This document shows positions 10,281 through 20,758 of a stretch of 64,000 nt of DNA, one piece after another. This DNA comes from Agrostemma githago (Eukaryota > Streptophyta > Magnoliopsida > Caryophyllales > Caryophyllaceae), in the NCBI GenBank assembly GCA_958450325.1, contig OY288241.1, positions 45,831,978 to 45,895,977 of the forward strand, written 5' to 3'. The first letter of the stretch is position 1, and each line of letters starts with the position of its first letter. The position numbers and the translations under genes were made by a program. The notes under the pieces are model-generated. The model had not been told where the DNA came from. It was given only the letters and a program-made list of their open reading frames with translations, and ran no database searches.

Positions 10281-12735
10281 ATGCCTAGGAGGAGAGACGA
10301 CTTATTTCTCTTCAATCCAGAGTCAGAGAGCTCTTTAGAGCCTTTCGCCAACGGACGATTAACCAGGTTAGAAATTCTCAACCGGGTAGTAGCAATACCA
10401 TGGAAGAACAAGCCCAAGGATCCGACTTTGACGAACAACCTAAAGGCAATACCGAAGGGACCTTCATCAATCCCTTTGGTACTTCTTCTAGTCATTCCTC
10501 TAAACCAAGTTCTCCAACATCTACGTCGACACCATCTACACCATCATCTCCCGCTTATCCAATAATGCCTAAGTTCTCTTCTCATTCAACCTTCACGGAA
10601 GACGTTTTACCCGGTCCCACCGCTTTATCGGCCGCCTACGCCGCAAAATTTTGTGGGAAAAACGCAATTTATTCAATTGGTTGAAAGAAGTCAATTTAGT
10701 GGGTTACCAACAGAATATCCTCACCAACACATGGAAACCTTCTCGGATTATTGCGATGCCATCTCACAACCGGGAGTAACCCAAGACCAAATCCGGTAGG
10801 TATTATTTCCCTTCTCTTTAATTAGCAAGGCAAAGCAATGGCTCAAAGGTTTAGACAAGACGGCTCTCGGTATTGACACTTGGAAGAAGCTAGCCTTAGC
10901 ATTCTACCAACAATTTTATCCACCGGAGAAGACCAATCTATTGAGAGCTTCAATCACGGGGTTTCAACAACGTGACGAAGAAAGTCTTTATCAGTCATGG
11001 GAAAGGTTTAAAGCCTCGATCTGTTCTTGTCCCCATCATGGGTTGGCCCAATGGTTCCTTGTACAACACTTTTGGAACGGTTTATATGAAGATTCTGGGG
11101 CTATACTCAACATGGGTTCCAACGGAAGGTTTACCGAAGTCGATGACGATCAAACATGGATTAGAATTGAAGAAATGGCGGCCCACAATTCCCAATATAG
11201 TAGGCCTAGGAAGGCGAATCGAGGGGGAAGGCACGAGATCGATGCCATAACGCAACTTAGTGCCGATCTTGGAGCACAATTGAAGACTCACATGGATACT
11301 ATTGATAAGAAGCTCCAAAGTCAGTCCAATCAAGTTCAAGGCACAAGTTCTTCCCACCAACATTCAATTCAAGAAGCTAATGCTATGGGAGTGGTTCCTC
11401 CTACATTATGAGATATGTGAACTTTGTGGGATATATGGACATGAGCCTCTACATTGTCGAGGTAATATTGAGCAAGTGAATGCCTTTCAAGCATACAAGC
11501 AAGGTGTTCCATATTCTAAGCCTCAAAATGTGTCAAATCAACACATGTTCCAAGCTTCCCACCAACAAGCCCAACAACAACACCGTCCCATCTATGTTCC
11601 TCCTCCCTTAAGGGACAACAACGAAGGTTTCCAAGGTTATCAAGGCAATCAAAGGCCTTTTAACAACTTCCAACAACATAACCAAGGTGCGTTCAACAAT
11701 CAAGGGTTCCATCAAGGGAACTTCAATCATCAAGGTGGTTTCCAAGGAAACCAACATTCTCAAGGATACTAAAGCAACAACCAAGGTTACCACAATTACA
11801 ATCAAGGCAATACTCAAGGGTTCCAAGAGAACTTTCAACAACAACAAGGGTCCCAAAATCAACAACAAGATAACAAGCAAAGGAGCCGGTCTCCAATTAA
11901 TGATTATGGCATTTCCCTAGCCATTACCAATACCCCACACAATCAACAATCCCCACCTCGAGATCCGGAGATGCAAAAGGTAATTTTGGATATTCAAAGA
12001 AGCCAATTGGAGATGCAAAAAACTCAACATGAATTCTTTACTAACCTTCAAATGGAAAACAAGGCAAGAGATACGCATGTGAAAATGCTTGAAACCCAAC
12101 TAGCTCAAGTAGCTTCGGGTAGTTCTTCAAGACAAAAGGGGCAACTACCTCCTCAAGGTGTACCGACGAAGTTTAAACATGTGAATGCCATCACCTTGAG
12201 GAGTGGTGCATCCTATGACTCTCCCTTGTTTCCGAATGAGCAAGAAGCAATGAAGGAAGTGCAATCTCCATCTCAAGACAATGAAAATTGGGGAAATCTC
12301 ATGGAAGAGCAAGTCTTATGGGAGGTTGAGAAACCTATTGAAGACAAGCTCCCCCCACCCCAAGAGAAAGACAAAGGAAAAAAGAAAATGTCAATTGAAA
12401 AGTCCAAACCTAATGAGCAAGACAAGATACATATCAAGTTGCCTTTTCCAACAAGGCAAATGAAGACAAAGATGGATGTTCAATATGGCAAGTTCCTTGA
12501 TATTGTGAAGAAGTTGGATGTGAGCATCCCTTTCACCGAGTTAATTACCCATGTCCCGGCCTATGGAAAGTTTATGGGAGAAATCTTGGCTAGGAAGAGA
12601 TCCGTGGACAAAGAAGAGACCATAGCGTTCACAAGGGAGGTGAGCGAGCTCATAAAAGGCTCTACACTTCCTAAGTTGAAGGATCCGGGTATTTTCTCAA
12701 TCCCGTGCACCATAGGGAGCTTGAAGATTGATAGG
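10281..12735 (+). pseudogene. Athila gag and start of protease, first half (outer element)
   Basis: Gag of the outer Athila element. It starts MPRRRDD at 10281 and is spread over several frames, so there are multiple frameshifts (for example near 10400, 10680 and 11400), plus stops such as that at 11772. Recognisable parts are the Ser/Thr/Pro linker, the QFSGLPTE-HQHMETF core, the WKKLALAFYQQFYP and QWFLVQHFWNGL blocks, and a CCHC zinc knuckle CELCGIYGHEPLHC. A Q/N-rich tail with repeated NNQGF-type units and a KSKPNEQDK linker to the protease follow. The last residues, GSLKIDR, stand directly before the protease active-site block. The gene is cut there by the inner element (LTR at 12736) and resumes at 22370 in the same frame. 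Family role: particle formation and polyprotein cleavage; this copy is dead. Confidence 0.88.
12731..12735 (+). repeat. Target-site duplication ATAGG (left copy)
   Basis: The five bases ATAGG stand directly before the inner element. The same five stand directly after it at 22365-22369. Removing the insert and one copy leaves the outer protease reading frame uninterrupted at this point. This is direct evidence for integrase-mediated insertion. Confidence 0.93.
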
Positions 12736-14337
12736 TGATTAGTGTAGTTTGTAGTGCCTTTTTCGTAGTATTCTGGTCCCATTTTCCTTGTGGAATCGCT
12801 CCTTGGGAGCGGTTTAGGGGCTTCTTATGCTTCCTTTAGTTCGTTTCAGGTTCCCGAGACCGATTTGGAAGAGTTGGAGCGATTCCGACTCTCTACATAC
12901 ACATCTTGGAGCCAACAGAGTAAGGGAACGATGACTCGATGCTTCGTAATCGACCCCGAGACCTTGGGACCCAATCCCGAGCCTCCGAGACCCGATCTCG
13001 AGTCCCGAGAATCGATGAGAAGCTCATGTGAAGCAAGGAGGAACCAAAAAGGTCATATTGGAGGCCTACAAGACTCATCCCCGACGGGTATGCACCTCAT
13101 CCCGTCGGGGATGAAGTGCACTTTTGAGGGTGCTACTGCAAGGCCGCCCCGGTCGGGATGGTGGGTCCGTCCCGGTCGGGATGACCCGTCCCGGTCGGGA
13201 CCACCCAGTTCCTGCCCGCATTTCTTTCTTTCTTCTTCCTTCCATTTGTAACCCTATAAATACTTCCCTCTTGTATTGTTTATGTATCTTACCTTAGTTT
13301 AGACTCTCTTAAGCCTCTCTACATCATATAAACTCTAGTTTAAATCCTCCTCTCATTAGTTTAATCTTCCTTTAATTATTAGCTAATCTTAGTTAATTAG
13401 AGTTGTAACTAGTTCTTGTATTAAGAGGCCCTTGAAGATCTTTCCAAGCTTGACAACCTTGGGATTATTTTGGGTTTCTTATTTATACAAGATTGCATCT
13501 TTTTATTCATCTTGTGTTGGTATAATCTTTCTTTACCCTTGTTTATTGTTATTTACTCAAGTTTGAATCTTTATTTAGTGTTCTTGTTATTGTTCTTGAT
13601 AATGGATGTTTGGATTGTGATGTGGTTTTCTCTTGTTGTTGTTAGTTTATCTTGAATTATGCGTGAGTAGATTACTTGTTGGTTAGTAGGGGGATTAAGG
13701 GTAGAACATGGGTGATTAGGGTTTGATTAGGGGTAAAGGGTGAATCTTTATTGTTAGTCACATACTTGGCACACCATGTGTTTGTTGAAATGCTTGTTTG
13801 AGTTGTAGTGGCCATGCTTCTCATGCAAGTTTTCCTCTACTCATTGTTTGTCTTGTTTGTGGTCATGTTGAAGAATGTTGAGGATAGTCTAAGTTGCGAG
13901 AGCCCGGACTTACCTTGACATCGGTCTAAGTTGCGAGAGCCCGGACCGACTCTAGCACTAGGAGACACCCATACCCTTAACCAACCCGATCACCCTACTA
14001 TTCTTATGAACCCGACCTAACCCACTTCTTTCCATATTTGATTCATCTTGTTAGCTAGTCATCATCTCTTTAGCTTGCTAGTTAGTTCGATTATTAGTGT
14101 TGTTTAGCAATGTGTTAGCCTAGTTCATCATTAGTCTAGTTCTTACCTCTCCTCCATTATAGTTTTCCATTTCTTGTTTATTTGTGTTTGTTTGCGTGAC
14201 CTAGTCTCGTTTTAGGCCGATTTAGTCTAAACCTTGCAATACCGTCTCCGTGGACACGACCCGACTTACCCTAACTACCGTTAGGTGCTAGTTTGTTATT
14301 TAATTGGCGGTGGGATCCACGACAAATCCCACCATCA
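12736..14337 (+). repeat. 5' LTR of the inner Athila-like element
   Basis: It runs TGATTAGTGTAG...CCACCATCA. TATA (TATAAATA) is at 13255-13262, preceded at about 13078-13203 by dyads such as TCCCGTCGGGGA and TCCCGGTCGGGA. A long plus-strand frame (12790-13251) recurs in some related LTRs. It lies upstream of the promoter, lacks an early ATG and is broken in other copies, so I do not call it a gene. Confidence 0.93.
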
Positions 14338-14340
14338 ATT

Positions 14341-14358
14341 TGGCGCCGTTGCCGAGGA
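14341..14358 (+). other. Primer-binding site, tRNA-Asp type
   Basis: TGGCGCCGTTGCCGAGGA, one mismatch from the perfect tRNA-Asp complement seen at 10057, 3 nt after the LTR. The same variant occurs at 834-851, which links the inner element and element 1 as one subfamily. Confidence 0.92.
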
Positions 14359-14563
14359 CGGTGCATTGTTTAGACTTTGTTTGCTTATTTCTAGACTTAG
14401 TTACCCTCCTTTGCGCCCTTCTATCATCTCTTGTGAATATTCTCTAGTTTTTCTTGCTTTCTTAGCTTTCTTTTCTCTTTGTCTCTAGTTGTGCTTGTTT
14501 ATTGTCGTTACCTAGTGCCCATAAAGCACTAGGTATTCTCACGTTTGTTCTAGTGTGTAGTGT

Positions 14564-16735
14564 ATGCCTAGGCGGGGAGGCGAATCCTTTCTCTTTAATC
14601 CAGAGCCGGAGAGGCTTTTTCGAGCTTTTCGCCAACGGACGATTAACCGGGTTAGGATCTCTCAACCAAGTGCAAGCAATACCCATCAAGAGCAAGCTCA
14701 AGGAAGCGATATTGAGGAAGCATATCGAGAGACGGCCGAAGGGAATTTCACCAATCCCTTTGGAGATTCTAGTCCTAGCTCCCCTTCTACATCTACTTCA
14801 ACTCCATCTACACCATCTTCTCCCTTACATCCAACAATGCCAAAATTTCCTCTCACTCTACATTCACGGAAGATGTCTTGCCGGGACCCAATGCTCTACC
14901 GGCCGCCTATGCCGGAAATTTTACGGCCAAGACCCACTTCATCCAACTTGTGGAAAGGAACCAATTTAGTGGTTTGCCCACCGAAGACCCGCACCAACAC
15001 ATGGAGACTTTCTCCGATTATTGCGACGCTATCTCTCAACCCGGGGTTACACAAGATAAAAATCCGATGGGTTTTATTTCCGTTTTCTCTTATTGGAAAA
15101 GCGAAGCAATGGATTAAAGGTCTCGATAGGGCAACCATGGGCATCGACACTTGGAAGAAGCTTGCATTGGCGTTCTACCAAACTTTCTACCCTTCGGAAA
15201 AGACCAATTTGCTTAGGGCCTCCATCACTGGTTTCCAACAACGGGATGAAGAGAGCCTATATGAAGCTTGGGAGCGGTTTAAGTCTTTGGTTAGATCGTG
15301 CCCTCATCATGGACTTTCACAATGGTTCTTAGTCCAACAATTTTGGAATGGTCTTTATGAGGACTCAAGAACTATACTCAACATGGGCTCCAATGGTAGG
15401 TTCACCGAGGTCGATGATGACCAAACTTGGGCGAGAATCGAAGAGATGGCGGTGCATAATTCGCAATACTCTAGGCCTAGGAAGGCAAATCGAGGAGGTA
15501 GGCACGAGGTTGATGCTATAACTCAATTAAGCATTGACCTTGGGGCTCAATTGAAGACACACATGGAATCCATTGACAAGAAGCTTCAAGGTCACCTCAC
15601 TCAAGTCCAAAGCATCGGTTCCTCCAACCAAGCCTCAATTCATGAAGTGAATGCTTTGGGATTTTCACCTCCTTTGCCTTATTATTGGATGTGCGATAAT
15701 TGTGGAATCGTTGGTCATGACCCTATGAATTGTAGAGGGAGTATTGAGCAAGTGAATGCCTTTCAAGCATTCAAGCAAGGTACTTCCTATTCTAATCAAT
15801 ACCAAGCTTCCAATCAAGTCCCTCAACAACAAGCTTTTCAACACCAACAACAACATCGTTCTTATGTTCCACCTCCCTTAAGGGACAACAACCAAGGTTA
15901 CCAAAGCAACTCAAGGCCTTTCAACAACTTCAAGCAAAGTAACCAAGGTTCATTCAACAACAATCAAGGGTTCCAACAAGGGAACTTCAACCAAAGCTAT
16001 CAAAACCACAACCATGGCAACAATCAAGGTTTTAATCAAGGCAATTCTCATGGGTTCCGAGGGAACCATCATCAACAACAAGCAATTCAAGACAATCAAC
16101 AACAAAGCAAGCCTAGGAGCCGATCTCCTATTCATGACTATGGTACTCTCTTAGCCCTCACCAATACTCCGCATAATCCATCATCACCACCACGGGATTT
16201 CGACATGCAAAAGCAAATGGTGGATATCCATAGGGATACTCAATAAATGCAAAAGAGGCAATTGGATGCACAAATGTCACAACAAGGAGCCATTAATCAA
16301 ATTTTAATGGACAACAAGGAAATGAGAACTCACATGAAGATGATTGAGAATCAAGTGGCAAAACTTGCATCGGGAAGTTCCTCAAGACAAAGAGGGCAAT
16401 TACCCCCTCAAGGTGTAACTCCGACTTTTGAGCATGTCAATGCCATCACCACAAGGATAGGTACATCTTATGACTCCCCTCCATTCCCGAGTGAGCAAGA
16501 GTCAATGCAAGAACCGACAAGAAAGATGACACCTCCAACTCAAGAGAGCTCAAGCTTTGATAATCCGACGGAGGAGCAAGTCTTATGGGAGGTTGAGAAA
16601 CCTCAACAAGACAAGCTTCCCCCACTTCGAGCTAGAGATAAGGGTAAAAAGAAAGTGTCATTTGAAGAGTCCACCCCGATTGAGCAAAATAAATACCAAG
16701 TCAAGTTGCCTTACCCAACAAGACAAGTTCCTTAG
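14564..16735 (+). pseudogene. Athila gag of the inner element
   Basis: Gag starting MPRRGGESF at 14564. Order: N-terminal FNPEPERLFRAF block, Ser/Thr/Pro linker (about residues 70-95), Gag core (WKKLALAFYQTFYP, QWFLVQQFWNGLYED), CCHC zinc knuckle CDNCGIVGHDPMNC (nt 15691-15732), then a Q/N-rich tail of about 120 residues. The frame stays open to TAA at 16244, but it is not the ancestral product. Compared with the other copies one base is missing near 14850 and one is extra near 15056, so about 68 residues between them are read in a shifted frame. The TAA at 16244 replaces a sense codon and the same frame then continues to 16735. There a 32-bp deletion relative to the outer copy shifts it again. 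Role: particle protein; this copy is probably defective. Confidence 0.88.
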
Positions 16736-17731
16736 TATTGTAAAGAAGTTGGATGTGAGTGTCCCATTTACCGAGCTACTTACCCAAATCCCAGCATATG
16801 GAAAATTTATGAGAGAAATCTTGGCTAGGAAGAGATCCGTCAGGAAGAGACCGTCGCGTTCACAAGGGTGGTGAGCGAGCTCATTCAAGGTTCTACGCTT
16901 CCAAAGTTGAAGGATCCGGAGAGGTTTTCGATCCCTTGCACCATAGGCCACTACAAAATCGAAAGGGCATTATGTGATTTGGGTGCGAGTGTAAGCATCA
17001 TTCCCTATTCTATTTGTGAGAGACTTGGGATGAAGGAGCTCAAGAGTACTTCTATCACACTCCAAATGGCCGATTGTTCACTCAATCGACCATTAGGAAT
17101 GTTAGAGGATGTTCCGGTGAGAATCGGTAAATTCTTCATTCCGGTTGACTTCATCGTGCTCGACATGCCGGAGGATGCTAACACTCCCATTATCCTTGGC
17201 CGCCCATTTCTACACACCGCGGGTGCCATGACCGATGTGAAGAACGGTAGGATCACATTTGAGTTAGGCGAGGAAAAGATAGTGTTCGACCTCCAAGGCA
17301 ACACTTCGCCTCCTAAGGGTGAATCATGCAATATGATCCAAGCCAAGAAAGACATCGATCTAGGGGGTGAACCGGGACAAAGCTTGAAGGAGTACTCGTA
17401 TGTACTTGAGGATGATGACTCCGATTTGGAGGAGGATGAGAGCCCATGTCATGGGTTTAATGACAAGTTGAAGAGCAAAAAGGATGAAGATGAGCCTCCC
17501 TTGGGGCCACATGAGGATAGATGGACGTTTGGGTATATACCGAAGGATCGAAAGTACAAGTTCAAGCCATTGAACTTAGTAGATCGGGATGCCCCGGGAA
17601 CGTCAAGACAAGGTCATGAAGAGCCTTGGTTTGTGGATGCTTATGTTACTAACTTGATTGAAGACTTTGCTAGGGCCTTCGACTTGTTTCTTCGTGCCCT
17701 TGATGGAGATGGAACTAGTTTTGGTTGTTGA
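16736..17731 (+). pseudogene. Athila protease region of the inner element (no RT downstream)
   Basis: Continuation of gag-pro. The block SIVKKLDVSVPFTELL is read in another frame (16557-16874). A 4-bp loss near 16834 returns it to the original frame, since 32+4 is a multiple of three. The aspartic protease follows, with active-site block LCDLGASVSIIPYS (near nt 16970-17010), the strand block TSITLQMADCS, and the PIILGRPFL motif. An acidic linker (DDDSDLEEDE) and a basic tail follow, ending at TGA 17729-17731. In autonomous Athila elements the frame would run on into RT; here it stops and non-coding sequence begins. Role in the family: cleavage of the Gag-Pol polyprotein. Confidence 0.85.
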
Positions 17732-18026
17732 AAAAGATTGAAGAAAGTACCACCTTGGTTTGACGGAGTTCCCCAAGAACCATCTCTTTGTATATATCTC
17801 TTTCTCTTATAGTTTGATTGGTTTTGTGAATTTCTTGATTATATGGTTGATTGATGAGCGTTGTGAGGGAGGGAATTTGATGTGTTGTTTGAGTTTATTG
17901 TGATATGTGTGAAGTGGAAGTGATTCCTAGGGAAGAGCGGTCATTATTGGAGCTTGGATTGTGTGAAGGGAAGTCGGTTTTTGAAGCTCGGTGCGAGCTT
18001 TTGGGAGCTATAGAGGGTTTGGAGAC

Positions 18027-18280
18027 TCTTCCCGGCCTAGAAGAGGTCATCCCGTCCGGGATGGAAGGCACATCCCGATCGGGAATGATGCCATCCCGTC
18101 CAGGATGAGGTGCACAAAAGTTGAGTTCACTGACAGCTCATCCCGACCGGGACGAGGTCTTCCCGACCGGGACGAGACAGTCATCCCGATCGGGACCACC
18201 CATCCCGACCGGGATGGACCCCCTGTCCTCCTTTGGCTCTTTTCTTCGTTGTTTGAGACCACCCAACCACTTTATATCCC
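18027..18280 (+). promoter_or_regulatory. Internal promoter-like array: dyads followed by a TATA-like box
   Basis: About eight dyads of the type TCCCG-NN-CGGGA lie in 200 bp (for example CATCCCGTCCGGGATG and TCCCGATCGGGA), with TTTATATCCC at 18271 downstream. This is the arrangement found in the LTR promoters of this family, but here it is 2.5 kb inside the 3' LTR. A separate promoter for a downstream transcript is possible; no gene survives to show it. Confidence 0.45.
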
Positions 18281-18959
18281 CTCCCAACCTCCCTACATGT
18301 CCTTACTCTCATTGTATGACCCTTACACCTCACATACACGTTTTCACCTCACTTTCTATTCACTTCAAACCGACTTTCGCATCAAAAACCCGCCTCATTT
18401 TGCATTTGTGCCCCAACCATGGAACCGGATCGCAATTGGAGAGGAATAACGACGACATGGACAAGCTAAGTGCCTATATTGACTTATGAGACGATGGAGC
18501 GAGTGAGTTGGTAAGCGTATGGTACGGCAACTATCCTCTTTTTTCCGTTTTTATAGCTTGTCTTCATTTGTCTATTCCCTTTCCCTCTTATCCTTTGTGT
18601 CATGGTGACCTTCGAGGCCTTGGTGTTCTTGCTCCCGACTCTCGATGACGTGACTACATCGAGAGTCATTTCAAAATCCAAATTTTTCAAGATTTTCACC
18701 TTTTTGTAGGATTTAGTCGGATTTAGGCGGAATCCGGGCTAGGTGACTTGATTACACCTAGCCCTCCCCTCCCATTTCCTTTTATTTCCTTCTTTTTATT
18801 TTCTTCCCCCATCCATATCTTTTTCTTGTCTCGGCCCATGGTGACTTGACTACACCCCGGCCGGACACATTCTACTCTTTTCTCCATTTTACTTTTTGAT
18901 TTTTAGCTTTATTTTTGTAGTTTCTTTTCTTTTTCTTTTATCTCTTCGCACACTACGAT

Positions 18960-18998
18960 CGAGCATGAGGACATGGCTCGGTTTAAGTGTGGGGGAGT
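18960..18998 (+). promoter_or_regulatory. Internal second polypurine tract with hairpin
   Basis: CGAGC-ATG, loop AGGA, CAT, one bulged G, GCTCG form a hairpin (18960-18980). GTTTAAGTGTGGGGGAGT follows, matching the terminal PPT at 20741-20758 almost base for base. The next bases GATATTCTAGCGTAG resemble an LTR start weakly. It could be a central PPT or the relic of an older 3' end. Confidence 0.6.
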
Positions 18999-19896
18999 GA
19001 TATTCTAGCGTAGTTAGTTTTATTTCCTTAGTTTTTGGAAAAAAAAACTTTAAAATCCATAAAAATTTGAAATTTTTTCACAAAAATCAAAAAGATTTTT
19101 CTTTTGTGTGTTTTCTCCTTGTGTCATTGTGTCGTATATTTGTTTTGTGTGCGTGTTTTGCCTCCCTTTCCCTTATAGGTTGCTTTAATCGCCGTTAACT
19201 TTGGAAGGCTTTCAAGACTCCCGGTAACACCTTATCTCTTCTTTTTCTTTACCTCTTGCGGAGTTTGGAGGAGATTGTGTTGTTGTTTGCTCGAGTGGAG
19301 CTTTGTAAAGTGTGGATGATTTGGTGGCTTGTTTGGATGATCGGGGTGGTGTTTATGTTGTGTATGTGTTCGTTTTGTTTTGTTTTTGTTTTGTTGCTTT
19401 TGCTTTTTTTTCTTCCGTTCATTTTCGTCATGACTTTGATCTTATGTTGTGCTATGTTGTGTGTCATGTGTGTAAACCATTTTCGAAAACCCGGTTTAGA
19501 GGCTAGTGTGCAAGTGTTTACTTTCCCTTTTTAGTGGTATAAATCGAGTCTTGGACTTTAGTCTAGTAGAATGACCCTAAATCAATGAATTCGTTGGTCC
19601 TTTACCTTGAGTCCACCTAGCTTACTAGGGATTTACTACGGGATTTGCATTTTGACCATTATGACCACCCACGGTGTGAAAAGGCCTTGGTTACCGAGTC
19701 CCGTCCCCTAGGTGACCGTGTTTAGGGTTGTTTGATTAGTCCAAGTTCTCCACTTTTTGTGAGTTTGAAGGGAAGGGCCCGTCCCGACTTACCCATTTAC
19801 CTACCTCCTACACATGTCCACACAATAAATTGCAATTTGTGAATTCTCTCTTTCTTGTTACACGATGAAATGCCAAAAAGCCAAATCTTGCCAAAA

Positions 19897-20070
19897 AGGG
19901 CAAAGAGGAGAAAAGAAAGAAAAAAATGAAAGAAAGAAAAGAATGAAGAAAAGAAAAGTCACAAAAGCCAAAAAGAAAATAGAAAAGAAGAAAAAAAAAA
20001 GAATGGCATGGCAAAACAAGGCAAAAATGCAAAAGAAAAGAGAAAATGCCAAAAGAAAATCGTCTCACAA
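19897..20070 (+). repeat. Purine-rich low-complexity block
   Basis: Strand-asymmetric run of A and G with AAAGAAAG and AAGCCAAAAAG units. The lysine-rich and phenylalanine-rich frames on the two strands are by-products of this composition. A shorter version is at 7690-7800. Confidence 0.7.
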
Positions 20071-20720
20071 AAAGATCTTAACCCCACAAAAATAAGCCTT
20101 TTTCCGACTTTTGCCGTGAAGAGCCTACCAAAGGACCGAGTCCCGAGGAAGGATGATAGCGGCCTTAGTCGGTCTTCCCTCATTTTGCATGTTTTTCACT
20201 TTTTACTTGGACTAGTTAGGCGGCTTCGAGCATGGGACGACCCTCTTGGCTCTTCGCTAAAGGGGGCGGGGTCTCACTTACCTACAGTGTTGACTAACAC
20301 CGTGGATCATCACTTCCCACTCCGCCGATCGTCCCGTAGTACGTGTTTAGAAAGTTAGGAGGACCTAGGTAAGTTACCAACGTTTTTATTGCTTTGTCGT
20401 CATACTATTAGGGTTTAGTCCATCTTGGTTTGTATTGCTAGCTTGTGAACGTTGTCGCTTGCCTCGAGTCCTAAACCGGTGTTTCTTTCACCGCTTGTTT
20501 GAGGGAAGCGGTATTAATTCTTTTCTTTTGGGTGCAACCTTTTGTGTGTTCGTTTGTGTGTTTGCTTGTTTTTGTGTCTTGTGTCCGGTTGCATCCACAG
20601 TTTTGTCGCAAGACCCGACTTGCCTTGCGGAGTGCACTTTTCCTCTAAGTGCACTCGCGTGAGTTGAAAGGGCGTAGGGTGCGCTAATACCCATTCGGCT
20701 AGTATAGTAGTTAGTATGTG

Positions 20721-20758
20721 CTTACTCGAGGACGAGTAAGGGTTAAGTGTGGGGGAGT
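20721..20758 (+). promoter_or_regulatory. Hairpin plus polypurine tract of the inner element
   Basis: CTTACTCG (20721-20728), loop AGGA, CGAGTAAG (20733-20740): a perfect 8-bp hairpin. The PPT GGTTAAGTGTGGGGGAGT follows immediately, ending at the LTR start 20759. The PPT primes plus-strand synthesis; the role of the hairpin is unknown to me. Confidence 0.8.

Larger units (their letters stand above)
17732..20758 (+). mobile_element. 3' non-coding region of the inner element
   Basis: Three kilobases without a convincing gene. It holds a palindrome array with a TATA-like sequence (18027-18280), a short possible ORF at 18419 starting MEPDRNWRG that I cannot assign, and an internal hairpin-PPT (18960-18998). 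Beyond these are T-rich and G/T-rich stretches (18780-19400), a purine-rich block (19897-20070) and the terminal hairpin-PPT. The frames at 17991-18489 arise from the GC-rich repeats. Confidence 0.75.

Noticed and set aside
12790..13251. Open frame of about 150 codons in the Athila LTR, similar in 20813-21286 and on the minus strand at 2049-2426
   Set aside because: It lies upstream of the LTR TATA box, lacks an early ATG, is broken in the LTRs at 2857-4482 and 8490-10053, and follows sequence conservation expected of recent LTR copies.
17991..18489. Two overlapping plus-strand frames over 100 codons
   Set aside because: They arise from the GC-rich dyad repeats and change frame between units; no motif and no conserved start.
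19808..20183. Phe-rich minus-strand and Lys-rich plus-strand frames
   Set aside because: By-products of a purine-rich low-complexity block.
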